This document shows positions 1-7,648 of a stretch of DNA of 64,000 bases, piece after piece. The stretch's first letter is position 1. Each line of letters starts with the position of its first letter. Source of the stretch: Bin87 sp965261195. GTDB lineage: Bacteria; Chloroflexota; Dehalococcoidia; Lucifugimonadales; UBA3495. A model generated the notes under the pieces. It searched no databases, was not told the origin of the DNA, and saw only the letters and a list, made by a program, of their open reading frames with translations. Made by a program: the position numbers and the translations under genes. Location of the stretch: contig OZ253455.1 of NCBI GenBank assembly GCA_965261195.1, forward strand, positions 2,232,001 to 2,296,000. Reading direction: 5' to 3'.

Positions 1-1
1 C

Positions 2-181
2 AAGGGGCCGCTGCTGCTGCACACGGACACGGTAGCGCCGGATGATGCAGTCAACGCCGGCGAGGTGCTGACCGGGACGTTGACCTGCCCGCCCTGCGAC
101 GAACGCTATCCCATCGCCGAGGGCATACCCAACCTGCTGCCGCCCGACCTGCGGGACGCTGAAGCGGGGGCCGCACGGTAA
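2..181 (+). CDS. Trm112-like zinc-ribbon protein, C-terminal part (partial)
   Basis: The frame is open from the window edge to TAA at 179-181 and gives 59 residues. The middle reads LTCPPCDERYPIAEGIPNLL, the signature of the Trm112p-like / YcaR family: a CPxC half zinc ribbon followed by YPI-x-x-GIP-x-L-LP. Bacterial members are short (about 60 residues) or sit at the end of a longer protein. Here the motif is preceded by at least 25 unrelated residues, so either the family domain is C-terminal or the true start lies close upstream of the window. Trm112 proteins activate methyltransferases in eukaryotes and archaea; the bacterial role is poorly defined. The family call rests on this motif alone. 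Confidence 0.7.
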   Translation, partial: KGPLLLHTDTVAPDDAVNAGEVLTGTLTCPPCDERYPIAEGIPNLLPPDLRDAEAGAAR

Positions 182-253
182 TGGGCGCAGTGACGACGCA
201 GGGACGAATGATTATTCGCGCCTACACACGATTACGGTAAAGCCTGGTGTTAA

Positions 254-790
254 TTAGCCGCCGGTGATGATGGCCACTACCTCGGATGCCAGACCCTCGG
301 CGCGTTCGCGCAGGGCGGGGCGGTCCAGGTTCTCAATCGGATGCTGCGTGAAGATGGTTGGGTAGTCTTCCGCGCCCCACATCTTGGCCATGGCGTTGGC
401 GGTGGGGATGAACCGGTCGGTGCAAATGGTAGCAGAAGGGAGGCCGGCCTTCTCAACGTGGATTCCGTCGTGCACACTGCACGCACTGCAACTCCCTCAA
501 TCGCCAATGGCAACCACCACCGAATCGACATTGGCCACCAGTTCCTGCAATTCCTGCGGGTCGGCGGGGCGGGAGGCGCTGGGCTTGCGGAGCCACCGCA
601 CTTCGCTAATTTCGTAGCGGTTACGCAGCACCTCCGCCAACTCTTCAAGCAGTACGTCGGCGTTGCGCTTGCTGTCATCAATGAGGCCCAACCGGGTGCC
701 GGCCAGCGAGGGCAGGCGCGGCGCGCCGTCGAAAGGCGCAATGATGGGTTCGGTGGTCGGGTTCACCAGGGTGTACTGTTGCGTTGCCAT
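254..790 (-). CDS. UGSC-family selenoprotein, Sec98 encoded by in-frame TGA
   Basis: One reading frame runs from ATG at 790 to TAA at 254 and is interrupted only by TGA at 499-497. Read through, it gives 178 aa with the motif GD-U-GSCSACSVHDG at the TGA, where U (Sec) is residue 98; U-G-S-C is the defining motif of the UGSC (seleno)protein family. Residues before and after the TGA align with the second UGSC protein at 12856, for example HDG..VEKAGLPS against HDM..MEKAGVPA. A perfect 6-bp hairpin follows the TGA at SECIS distance. The ATG at 790 is chosen over GTG at 799 because AAGGAG ends 8 nt before it. The gene is last in an operon after a HEPN-like gene (17-nt gap) and the UGSC companion gene. 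A redox role through the Sec-x-x-Cys pair is likely but the substrate is unknown. Annotation pipelines would split this gene in two. No Sec machinery genes are in the window. Confidence 0.86.
469..499 (-). promoter_or_regulatory. Predicted bacterial SECIS element with Sec codon
   Basis: The TGA lies at 499-497. Thirteen nucleotides further on the minus strand is the hairpin CGTGCA-GTG-TGCACG (483-469), with six perfect pairs and a three-base loop starting with G. The loop begins 19 nt after the TGA, inside the 16-37 nt range reported for bacterial SECIS elements, which also need a G in the apical loop. The hairpin lies in coding sequence, as bacterial SECIS elements do. Confidence 0.7.
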
Positions 791-807
791 GCTGTTCACT
801 CCTTAGG

Positions 808-1203
808 TTATGTAGCCAAACGCTCTGCGTCGGCGATGTAGTTGGCGGTTTCACGAATACGACGCTCGGTATCTGCAAGCGGCTCGCATAGGCCGAGATA
901 AAAGCAGTCGCCGTGTAATGCTCCCTGTCGGGAGTAATAGCGTCCCACCAGATTACGCACTGCCGGGTCTCTGACGGCCAGGGCCCGCAGTTCGGTGGAA
1001 GTTTCCGGCGTTCTCTCCGGTTCACGCCCAGTGCGCGCCAGGATCAGGGCGTCGGTGGCTCGTTTGGTCGCGCCCCAGGCTTTTTCCGCAGCATTGCGTA
1101 TTTTGCCCATCTCCAACATCTCCAGAGCATCGTCATAGAGCGTGTGAGCGTCGGCAAAAATAGCGTCGCCCGGGTGAATGGCGCTGCTCATGGGTTTATC
1201 CAT
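808..1203 (-). CDS. HEPN/PaREP1-like helical protein
   Basis: A 131-aa, mostly helical protein with the core AEKAWGATKRATDALILAR near residues 39-57 and RRIRETANYIADAE near the C-terminus. It is a clear paralogue of the product of 19610-19996, which has the same AEKAW.ATKRATDAL block, the same GRYYSR..LHG.CFY block and the same tail. The pattern resembles PaREP1 / HEPN-like proteins, which often pair with nucleotidyltransferases; no such partner is next to it. It lies between the UGSC companion gene and the UGSC selenoprotein gene, with 43-nt and 17-nt gaps, so it is probably co-transcribed with both. The Rx4-6H motif of ribonuclease HEPNs is not evident, so a scaffold or substrate-binding role is as likely as RNase activity. 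Confidence 0.5.
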   Translation of the reverse strand: MDKPMSSAIHPGDAIFADAHTLYDDALEMLEMGKIRNAAEKAWGATKRATDALILARTGREPERTPETSTELRALAVRDPAVRNLVGRYYSRQGALHGDCFYLGLCEPLADTERRIRETANYIADAERLAT

Positions 1204-1246
1204 TGCTCCGTCGGCGTAACTGATTCATAAATTGCCCAAGTGTCTA

Positions 1247-2311
1247 CTAACTCGTCCGCACCTTTTTGCTTACTGCGGTGGAGCCGACTTTTGGCCCCCA
1301 GCTGGGGATGACTGACGACATATTGGATTCCTCGCCGCCGGCGAATACTACCAGAATGTCGTCAGGTTCGGGTATCAGCGCAATCATCGTTGACTCATCG
1401 CCCGGTTCCACGTCGCCGCGCAGCACCTGGCCGCGTTTGAGATCGGCCACGGAGCGCTGGATGTTGGCGTGCAGGTAGGTTCGTATGTCGGCCTTGGTCC
1501 AGTCTTGCCACAGCCGACTGTTGCCGGCAAACGTCACCACAATCTGGCCCTGGCGGATACCCACCGACAAATCACCCACCGAGCCGGACGTTGACATCGA
1601 TGTGCCCAGCGACGATGCAACGTCGGCCAGGGCGTACAGGATGGCTTCGGGTCGGCCCACCGCGCGGGTCTGGCGAGGACTTTCACCGGCAAACACGGTA
1701 ACGACGCTGTCCGACGCATCGAAGCCGCGTTCCACGTGCAGCGGCGTCCAGTGGGTGTCTCCTTCGGCCTCGGCGATACAGTAGGTGTACTTGCCGGGAT
1801 GGCCGATAACGCTGCGGTCGAACAGGCCCGGAATGGCGGCGCAGGCATTCATCAGGATGAGCCGGATGGAGCGGCCAATGGTGCCGTTGGCGCGGTTGCC
1901 GGGACCGAACAGGTTGTTACGGCTATTGAGGCCAATCTGCGCGGCGATGGGGCCGTTGACGATGCACAGCACGGCGGCGCCGCCCATGCTGGACGACGGC
2001 CCAACCAGATTGAACACCGGATCGAGCATTGCTGCGGTGGCGGCCAGCACGACGGGGAAATACTCGGGCAGACAACCGGCCATCACTGCGTTGGCGGCTG
2101 CCTTCTCCACGGTAATCACCCGGCGGCGTTCCGGCAACTCGCCGATTACGTCGTCGGGCGCGCGGCCGGCAGCGCCGATAAACTCGGCGACGCGTTCGGC
2201 GGTGGGAGGAATGACGGGCAGACCGTCGGTCCAGCCCAGTTCATAGCAGCGCTCAACGGCGCCGAAAATGTCATCCCAGGCGGCGGTGGTAATATCGGTA
2301 AAGGTGATCAA
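1247..2311 (-). CDS. UGSC-associated conserved protein (companion of the selenoprotein)
   Basis: This 354-aa protein of unknown function carries GWTDGLPVIPPT near residue 30 and VEKAAANAVMAGCLPEYFPV near residue 70. It continues with NGP-IA and FGPGNRANGTIGR blocks. The same order of motifs occurs in the C-terminal two thirds of the product of 12856-14577, where it is fused to a UGSC domain. The start is TTG at 2311, with GAGG 8 nt before it. It is the first gene of the operon that ends with the UGSC selenoprotein, so split and fused versions of the same pair occur in one genome. No signal peptide or membrane segment is seen. A complex with the UGSC protein is inferred from fusion and operon context. 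Confidence 0.7.
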   Translation of the reverse strand: MITFTDITTAAWDDIFGAVERCYELGWTDGLPVIPPTAERVAEFIGAAGRAPDDVIGELPERRRVITVEKAAANAVMAGCLPEYFPVVLAATAAMLDPVFNLVGPSSSMGGAAVLCIVNGPIAAQIGLNSRNNLFGPGNRANGTIGRSIRLILMNACAAIPGLFDRSVIGHPGKYTYCIAEAEGDTHWTPLHVERGFDASDSVVTVFAGESPRQTRAVGRPEAILYALADVASSLGTSMSTSGSVGDLSVGIRQGQIVVTFAGNSRLWQDWTKADIRTYLHANIQRSVADLKRGQVLRGDVEPGDESTMIALIPEPDDILVVFAGGEESNMSSVIPSWGPKVGSTAVSKKVRTS

Positions 2312-2369
2312 TGTTGTTGCCTCGACATTTTTACAGGTATGGACAGGATAAACCGGATTTAGGCGGGCT

Positions 2370-3398
2370 TTAGCATTGGCTGCTATCGCTATAGTTGGGC
2401 AGTTCGTAATGAATCAGCGTTACGCCAAGCTCACCGGCGGTGCGAGCCAAGGCGTTGGACCACCGGACATTAGCGACGCAGAAGGGTCGGGTATCCTGGC
2501 CGGTAATATCCCGCAAAATGATGGCCCGTTCGTGCGCGGCGTTCACGTCATATTCGTTGATAGTGACGGACGCCTCTACTATGGCCAGAATCGGCCGGTT
2601 GCGGGCCAGTTCAGCGCCGACTGCGATAATGTCAACAACCCGGACCCGGTCATACTGAGCACGGCTTATCGTTCCGTTCCGTCTGGCCTGCACCAGCGCG
2701 TCATTAATCGGCCCCCGGTCGGCCAGAACGGGCCGGTCAACGTAGTCCACGAGGACCAGCTCGATGGTTTCGGAACATTTATCCTCATAGGATTCACCAC
2801 GCAAGTTGCCAAACTGCCCTTTCAAGCCATTGATGTCGCCCTGCATCACGTCCATGCGGGTGGTAAGTTCATCCCGCACACCGTCTATACGGATGGTAAG
2901 TTCATCCCGCACACCGTCTATACGGATGGTAAGTTCATCCCGCACACCGTCTATACGGGTGGTAAGTTCATCCCGTACGCCGTCCATGCGGGTGGTAAGT
3001 TCATCCCGCACCGCACTCACTTCATCCCGCACCGCACTCACTTCATCCCGCACCGCACTCACTTCATCCCGCACCGCACTCACTTCATCCCGCACACCGT
3101 CTATACGGATGGTAAGTTCATCCCGCACCGCACTCACTTCATCCCGCACCGCACTCACTTCATCCCGCACACCGTCTATACGGATGGTAAGTTCATCCCG
3201 CACCGCACTCACTTCGTCCCGCACATCGTTAATGCTGGCCCCTAGCGAATCCATCCGCTCCGGCAGCTCCAGGAACCTTTGCGGGAGGAGGGTGTGCAGG
3301 AGGATTTCCTGCGCCTGGGGGATGGTTCTGATTTCGCCGACGAGTTGCCGCACCAGCGAACCCGGCGGCAACCGGCTCTCCTCCGGGCTAGTAACCAC
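2370..3398 (-). CDS. Coiled-coil repeat protein with nuclease-like C-terminus
   Basis: A 342-aa protein in three parts. Residues 1-60 include LVRQLVGEIRTIPQAQEILLHTLLP. Next comes a long coiled coil of repeated VRDEVSA and VRDELTIRIDG units (7- and 11-residue periods). The C-terminal domain is about 150 residues and contains VDYVDRPVLADRGPIND, then RPILAIVEASVTINEYDV and a terminal ELGVTLIHYEL. The ...VEASVTIN... strand followed by a helix recalls a PD-(D/E)xK nuclease fold and resembles coiled-coil DUF3782-type proteins, but this is tentative. GTG at 3398 is chosen because GAGGAG lies 7 nt upstream; the longer reading frame starting at 3473 has less support. It overlaps the stop of the preceding small gene by 11 bp, suggesting translational coupling. 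Confidence 0.6.
   Translation of the reverse strand: MVTSPEESRLPPGSLVRQLVGEIRTIPQAQEILLHTLLPQRFLELPERMDSLGASINDVRDEVSAVRDELTIRIDGVRDEVSAVRDEVSAVRDELTIRIDGVRDEVSAVRDEVSAVRDEVSAVRDEVSAVRDELTTRMDGVRDELTTRIDGVRDELTIRIDGVRDELTIRIDGVRDELTTRMDVMQGDINGLKGQFGNLRGESYEDKCSETIELVLVDYVDRPVLADRGPINDALVQARRNGTISRAQYDRVRVVDIIAVGAELARNRPILAIVEASVTINEYDVNAAHERAIILRDITGQDTRPFCVANVRWSNALARTAGELGVTLIHYELPNYSDSSQC
2862..3230 (-). repeat. Intragenic 21/33-bp tandem repeats encoding coiled coil
   Basis: The DNA repeats a 33-bp unit (VRDELTIRIDG codons) and a 21-bp unit (VRDEVSA codons) in mixed order. Several copies are identical at the nucleotide level, so the array has been recently expanded or homogenised. Copy number is likely to vary between strains by slippage or unequal recombination, always in frame. 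Confidence 0.85.
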
Positions 3399-3603
3399 GG
3401 TAAATCTCCTCGTCCGTTTTGCCGGCGGCACGCTGTCGGGCGATAAAAGCGGCGAAGTCGCCCTCATCTCCAAGAGTACGCACTACGGCCCGCTTTACCT
3501 CAGGGCCGGCCTGCTCCAGCCGTTCCAGGATGTCCAGGGCGATAGCCATTGCCTCCTGCTCAGTCACATTCGAGTCGGTCGGTTCGGTCTGTTCTGCTGC
3601 CAT
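3388..3603 (-). CDS. Small acidic hypothetical protein
   Basis: A 71-aa protein starting MAAEQTEPTDSNVTEQEA, with one helical stretch (AMAIALDILERLEQAGPEVKRAV) and ending in FIARQRAAGKTDEEIYRGY. The family is not recognised. It lies upstream of the coiled-coil gene on the same strand and its stop codon overlaps that gene by 11 bp, an arrangement like that of small antitoxin or chaperone-type partners. There is no membrane segment or signal peptide. No function is assigned. Confidence 0.6.
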   Translation of the reverse strand: MAAEQTEPTDSNVTEQEAMAIALDILERLEQAGPEVKRAVVRTLGDEGDFAAFIARQRAAGKTDEEIYRGY

Positions 3604-3830
3604 TGGGTACCTGCCGCTGCTGATTACTGGTTATGGATTACAGTCAGTTTAGCATTTTCCCAAGCCGGCTGTTTCAGCGGCAATGCTCATTCAAGCGGGT
3701 CAAGGCTTGGTCCAAACGGCGCACGTCGAACTCTGCCCGGATGGCCTCTACCTGGTCCGTCACCACCGACAATGTTCAATTGAACATACACGGGGCAAAA
3801 TTCAGAATTGCGATCAACGTACATGGTATT

Positions 3831-4604
3831 TCATTTGCCACCGCTTTTTTCATCTTGGATGAATCGTTGGAAAATGTCCCACATTAGTCGCTGGATGTCA
3901 CGGGAGTTTGAGTCATCAATGCAGAATATCAAGGGGACCTCTCGGGTTGCTCCAAAAATTGTTTCGTATGACCAAGTCCCTTCTGCCGTACCGTAGAATT
4001 CTACAATGTCATCTTCCAATACCCGTCCTTCAGATCCTACGCAATCATCATCTCCATAGACAAAAATATCATCACTCCACGAATATCTGCCTTCGGTCAT
4101 GTTGATGCGGAAGCCTAGCGCGGTATCCTGAACCGCTTTGCCCTTGAATGAGAAACACTTCCCTTCTTGCTTATCGGGAAAACGAGCAAGCTGTTCGTAA
4201 CTTGCAGCCGACGAATGGTTGCCACATCGATAGGCGGCAGTAGGCGTCGCAGTTGGTCTTGGCGCCGGTGTGGGAGTCCGGGTCGGCCTAGGTGTGTTCG
4301 TCGGACGCGGGGTATTGGTTGGCCGCGGCGTATTGGTCGGAGCCGGTGTTGGCGTAAATGGCGTAAATGTGGGGTACGGAGTGTACGTTGGAAGTGGAGT
4401 GTACGTGGGCAATGGGGTATAGGTCGGTAACGGGGTGGCGGTGGCCGTCGGCGCTGCCGTCGTCGGGGTCGCACGGATAGTGGCCGCTGCCGTAGGGGTA
4501 TCAGGCGAAGGTGTCGGGATAGGTGTGGTTTCCGCGGCACAGCCGATGAGCGCCAGAACGATGACAAACACTATCGCGAGTACAGTAGTGGGTTTTCCAA
4601 GCAT
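3831..4604 (-). CDS. Lipoprotein with Thr/Pro-rich linker
   Basis: A 257-aa protein. Residues 1-22 form a lipoprotein signal peptide with hydrophobic core VLAIVFVIVLALIG and lipobox L-I-G-C (Cys22). Residues about 25-115 are a low-complexity linker of TPxP, TYTPLP and TNTPRP repeats, common in surface proteins of Chloroflexota. The folded C-terminal domain (about 120-257) contains four cysteines, in YRCGNH, GKCFSF, DDCVGS and IFCIDD, which could form two disulfides outside the cell. That domain is not recognised; it resembles small OB-like or SH3-like extracellular modules. It is expected to be anchored at the membrane surface. Nothing nearby suggests a pathway. Confidence 0.75.
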   Translation of the reverse strand: MLGKPTTVLAIVFVIVLALIGCAAETTPIPTPSPDTPTAAATIRATPTTAAPTATATPLPTYTPLPTYTPLPTYTPYPTFTPFTPTPAPTNTPRPTNTPRPTNTPRPTRTPTPAPRPTATPTAAYRCGNHSSAASYEQLARFPDKQEGKCFSFKGKAVQDTALGFRINMTEGRYSWSDDIFVYGDDDCVGSEGRVLEDDIVEFYGTAEGTWSYETIFGATREVPLIFCIDDSNSRDIQRLMWDIFQRFIQDEKSGGK

Positions 4605-4702
4605 CTTTATGAATATCTCCCGATTGACAGATCTACGCCGCCGCTCCAGCCCAGCATAGTGGGCGGGGAACGGCGGCTCAGGTGGGTCGCGTCGTTGGGA
4701 GA

Positions 4703-5650
4703 TTACACCCGCGCGTACTTGGAGAAGCTCCTCAGCTCCCGCGGCGGGTCCATGTGACTGCCGCGGATGGTGTAAGACACCTCGGAAACGTAGATTGCGC
4801 CGGTGCTGTCCACGGCGATCCCGTGGGGAGCAATGAACTGGCCGGCGCCCTCACCCTCATCGGAGGAACCGAACATGCACACCCGCTTGCCGTCGCGGTC
4901 GTAAACCGTTACGCGGTGGCCCAGGCCAGGAGCGTCGTCCACGCCGCCCATGCCGTTGAGTTCGCCAACGTAGATATGCCCATTCCAGTAGACCATGGCG
5001 TCAGGCCGGTGGATGTTGCTCCACATGGTCAGGAAGTTGCCCTCGGTGTCGAACAGCTGGATACGGTGCGCTTCCCGGTCAACCACGTAAACCCGTTCGT
5101 CCTCATCAAAGGCGATGTTGTGGGGTCGGATGAACTGGCTGGCGTCAATGCCCGGCTCGCCCCAGGAGAACTTGTAGCCGCCCTCGGCAGTGTAGACGTG
5201 AATGCGGGAGTTGCCGTAGCCGTCGGACACGTAAATGTCGCCGTTGCTGGGGCGGATGGCTGCTGACGTGGGGCGATTGAACGGCTGGCCGCTCCAGCGG
5301 GGGGCGGGGTGGTTCTTCTCGCCAATCTCCATCAGTTTTTCGCCGGTAACGCTGAACTTCTGGATGGTGTGGATGCCATCGTCGGCAACGAGCAGGGAAT
5401 CGTCGGCGGCGCTGTAGTACAGGCCGTGGGTGCGGTTCTCGCTGAAATGGCCTTCGCCGAAGCTGCGCTGGTAATTGCCGTCCTTGTCAAACACCATGAT
5501 GGGGTGTTCGCCGCGGGTCAAAATAAACACACGGTCTCCGCCATCTACGGCGACGCCGGGGCACTCCAGCAGGCTCATACCGTCGGGCATCTTGAGCCAG
5601 TTGTCTACGAACGTGTAGTTGAAATCACCTTGGCCGTAAGTGTCAGGCAT
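4703..5650 (-). CDS. NHL-repeat beta-propeller protein
   Basis: A 315-aa protein with repeated NHL units: GVAVDGGDRVFILTRGEHPI, HNIAFDEDERVYVVDREAHR and HGIAVDSTGAIYVSEVS, plus RIQLFDTEGNF and RVTVYDRDGKR strands. The length fits a six-bladed propeller. NHL propellers of this kind include peptidyl-alpha-hydroxyglycine lyase-like and SMP-30-like enzymes, as well as binding proteins. No signal peptide is visible, so it is probably cytoplasmic. The ATG at 5650 has AAGGAG 6 nt upstream. It stands alone, with a repeat-filled gap before the monooxygenase at 6257. SAR202-type genomes often carry such propellers near flavin monooxygenases; the substrate is unknown. Confidence 0.8.
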   Translation of the reverse strand: MPDTYGQGDFNYTFVDNWLKMPDGMSLLECPGVAVDGGDRVFILTRGEHPIMVFDKDGNYQRSFGEGHFSENRTHGLYYSAADDSLLVADDGIHTIQKFSVTGEKLMEIGEKNHPAPRWSGQPFNRPTSAAIRPSNGDIYVSDGYGNSRIHVYTAEGGYKFSWGEPGIDASQFIRPHNIAFDEDERVYVVDREAHRIQLFDTEGNFLTMWSNIHRPDAMVYWNGHIYVGELNGMGGVDDAPGLGHRVTVYDRDGKRVCMFGSSDEGEGAGQFIAPHGIAVDSTGAIYVSEVSYTIRGSHMDPPRELRSFSKYARV

Positions 5651-6256
5651 AATCTTCTCCTTTCAGGTAGTCTGGCAAGTTTGGTCGCTGAGTTTGGTTC
5701 CGGGTAACATTGTAGTTCGATATAGTTTCGATGCGGCGGTTCGATGCCTGGCGGTCCGGAAGATGCCTGAACGGCGCTGGTGTAGTTCATTGGCCAATCC
5801 GGACCCGCAAGCCGGACCCGCAAGATTGCTCCCGCTGCCGATTTTCGGGTGGGTTGTTGAGCGTAACGATGGTAACGGTTGATGGTTGGTTTCACAAGTC
5901 CCCGTCGGTTAGCTGTAGGGCCTTTTCAAAGTCCCCCAACCTCCGCTCATGGTGAGCTTGTCGAACCATCGGCGACCGTCCTTCGACAGGATCAGGACGA
6001 GCCGGCGGTTAATTTCCACAACTTTGAAAAGGCCCTGTGTTAGCCGGTAGCGTTCCGTTTTAGACGGTTTCTTTTCTCATCATTCCGGCGCAAGCCGGAA
6101 TCCAGGAAAGCCCCAATCAGAGAAATCCTGTCTATCCTGTCCATCCATGCAAAAAACTACCTGATACGGAACGCTGCCGCTGTTAGCCCAGGGACTTGCG
6201 ATTATCCACCCGATTAGATTTACCCGCTCACCGTCATCTGCGGGCGCAGGTTTCCC
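5651..6256. other. Gene-free stretch with short repeats
   Basis: No supported gene. It holds MITE-like element A (5916-6037) and a palindromic ATTCCGGCGCAAGCCGGAAT repeat near 6080-6105, followed by CCTGTCTATCCTGTCCATCC-type filler repeats. Similar filler recurs near 22730-22800. Confidence 0.7.
5916..6037. mobile_element. MITE-like element A (CAGGG-type termini)
   Basis: AGGGCCTTTTCAAAGT at 5917-5932 is matched by its exact reverse complement at 6021-6036. The 122-bp element is flanked by GGTTAGCTG on the left and TGTTAGCCG on the right (7 of 9 matching), a decayed target duplication. The interior carries an unrelated palindromic repeat with GTCGAACC and TTCGACAGG arms. It belongs with the elements at 34883, 46816 and 56656. 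Confidence 0.65.
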
Positions 6257-7342
6257 TTATGCGACGGGCACTTCCTGGAAGTGCGGCATCACCTCAGTGG
6301 CGAACAGTTCGATGGAGCGCATCACCTTTTCGTGAGGCAGGCCGGCGAATCCGAAATTGCCGAAAACGTGGTTGATACCCGCCTCCTGCACCTGCTTCAA
6401 CCGTTCGATCACCACCTCCGGCGTCCCGCGCAGCGGCGGCAGTCCGGCGTGGCCCGGGTCATCCCTGCGCTCGCGGTCATTCTGACGGTTGGCCCAGTGC
6501 TCGTAGCCTTTGGCAATGTTGCCGTCCTTGTCCACCGGCATTCCAATCGGGGCGCCGTTGCTGCCGATGGAACGCAGCACACGGGACGAGAAATCCTCCA
6601 GACCAATCGGGTCGCGTTCGGCTTCTTCCATAGTCGGCGCCACGTAGATTGACTTGGACATGGGCGGGTCAAGGTGGGCGTGGGGATGCCCATACTCATC
6701 CATTTTTTGCCGCCACAATTTGATCACTTCCGGAGCCTGACCCAGAATGTCGGTAGGCCCGCCGGTGATAACCTGTATCTGTCGGCTGGCGGCGAAGTCT
6801 ACGCTGGCCGGGCTGGTGCTGACGGCCTGGAACAGGGGCGGGTGCGGTGTCTGCACCGGCTTGGGCAGCACCCAAAGGTCATCGACGTTGGTGAACTTGC
6901 CGTGGTAGGTAAGGGTCTCTTCGGTCCAGGCTTTGACAATGACATCCACCGCTTCCTGGAAGCGCTCGCGGCTGGTGTCGATGTCCACGCCAACGCCGTC
7001 AAACTCCTGACGCTGGTAGCCCGCGCCGATGCCGAAGTTGAAGCGTCCGCCGCTGATTACGTCGAGCATGGCCACTTCCTCAGCAACCAGCACCGGATTG
7101 TGCAGGGGCAGGACAATCACCGCGGTGCCGATGCGGATGTTCTTGGTGCGTCCGGCGACACTGCCCAGGAAAGACCAGATGCCCGACAGCAGGCCGTGGC
7201 GGGAGAAACGGTGCTCTCCCAGCCAGGCTTCGTCGATGCCGGCCTGGTCAGCGTAGGCAATCTGCTCCAGGGCATCGTTCAACGCCTGCTGTTGGGTGAA
7301 GTCCTGGTGATACGGAACGATGGTGAAGATTCCAAACTTCAT
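6257..7342 (-). CDS. LLM-class flavin-dependent monooxygenase
   Basis: A 361-aa luciferase-like TIM-barrel oxidoreductase. Visible signatures: MKFGIFTIVPYHQ start, DEAWLGEHRFSRHG (strand/helix 2), TKNIRIGTAVIVLPLHNPVLVAEEVAMLDVISGGRFNFGIGAGYQ and the late GTPEVVIERLKQVQEAGINHV. These are typical of bacterial FMN- or F420-dependent luciferase-like monooxygenases that attack organosulfur or aromatic substrates. The start is ATG at 7342 with GGGAGG 4 nt before it. One of four such genes in the window (16630, 27968, 42043). The substrate cannot be read from sequence. Confidence 0.88.
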   Translation of the reverse strand: MKFGIFTIVPYHQDFTQQQALNDALEQIAYADQAGIDEAWLGEHRFSRHGLLSGIWSFLGSVAGRTKNIRIGTAVIVLPLHNPVLVAEEVAMLDVISGGRFNFGIGAGYQRQEFDGVGVDIDTSRERFQEAVDVIVKAWTEETLTYHGKFTNVDDLWVLPKPVQTPHPPLFQAVSTSPASVDFAASRQIQVITGGPTDILGQAPEVIKLWRQKMDEYGHPHAHLDPPMSKSIYVAPTMEEAERDPIGLEDFSSRVLRSIGSNGAPIGMPVDKDGNIAKGYEHWANRQNDRERRDDPGHAGLPPLRGTPEVVIERLKQVQEAGINHVFGNFGFAGLPHEKVMRSIELFATEVMPHFQEVPVA

Positions 7343-7517
7343 GTGGCCTCCCTTGTCGGCGCCAATGGGTGTCCGTAGCTACCGGCGCACTGGCCCGGAG
7401 CAAGGCTCCGGCAGTGCTCTGATGGTGCTTTTGCCGCAACTTTACTACATAGCACAGTTGAAGGGAACGGTGTACGGTTGACGGGAACGGTTGAACTGAC
7501 TGTTACCGCTGCGTGAA

Positions 7518-7640
7518 ACTGTCATTGCGAGCGCAGCGTGGCAATCTCGTCGCCGTAGCAATGGCAGTTCGCCGACCTGCCTCCAACCCCATCGGGATTG
7601 CCGAGTCACTGCCCTCCTCGCCATGACGGATAAATTGGGT
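7518..7640. repeat. TCATTGCGAG-core palindromic repeat
   Basis: The left arm TCATTGCGAGCGCAGCGTGG and a degenerate right arm ending near GGGTACGC make one copy of the ACCCACTTT/TCATTGCGAG family. The IS701 element inserted immediately to its right. No gene lies between 7343 and 7716 apart from this repeat. Confidence 0.7.
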
Positions 7641-7648
7641 ACGCCTAA

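Noticed and set aside
2862..3230. Short repeats as a CRISPR or tandem regulatory array
   Set aside because: They lie within an open reading frame and keep its frame, encoding coiled-coil units.
2376..3245. Opposite-strand open frame with repeated FIPHTVYT units
   Set aside because: It is the mirror of the coiled-coil gene; no ribosome-binding site or homology supports it.
7518..7640. Repeated TCATTGCGAG blocks as a CRISPR array
   Set aside because: Copies are spread over tens of kilobases, are long palindromes and have no regular spacers.
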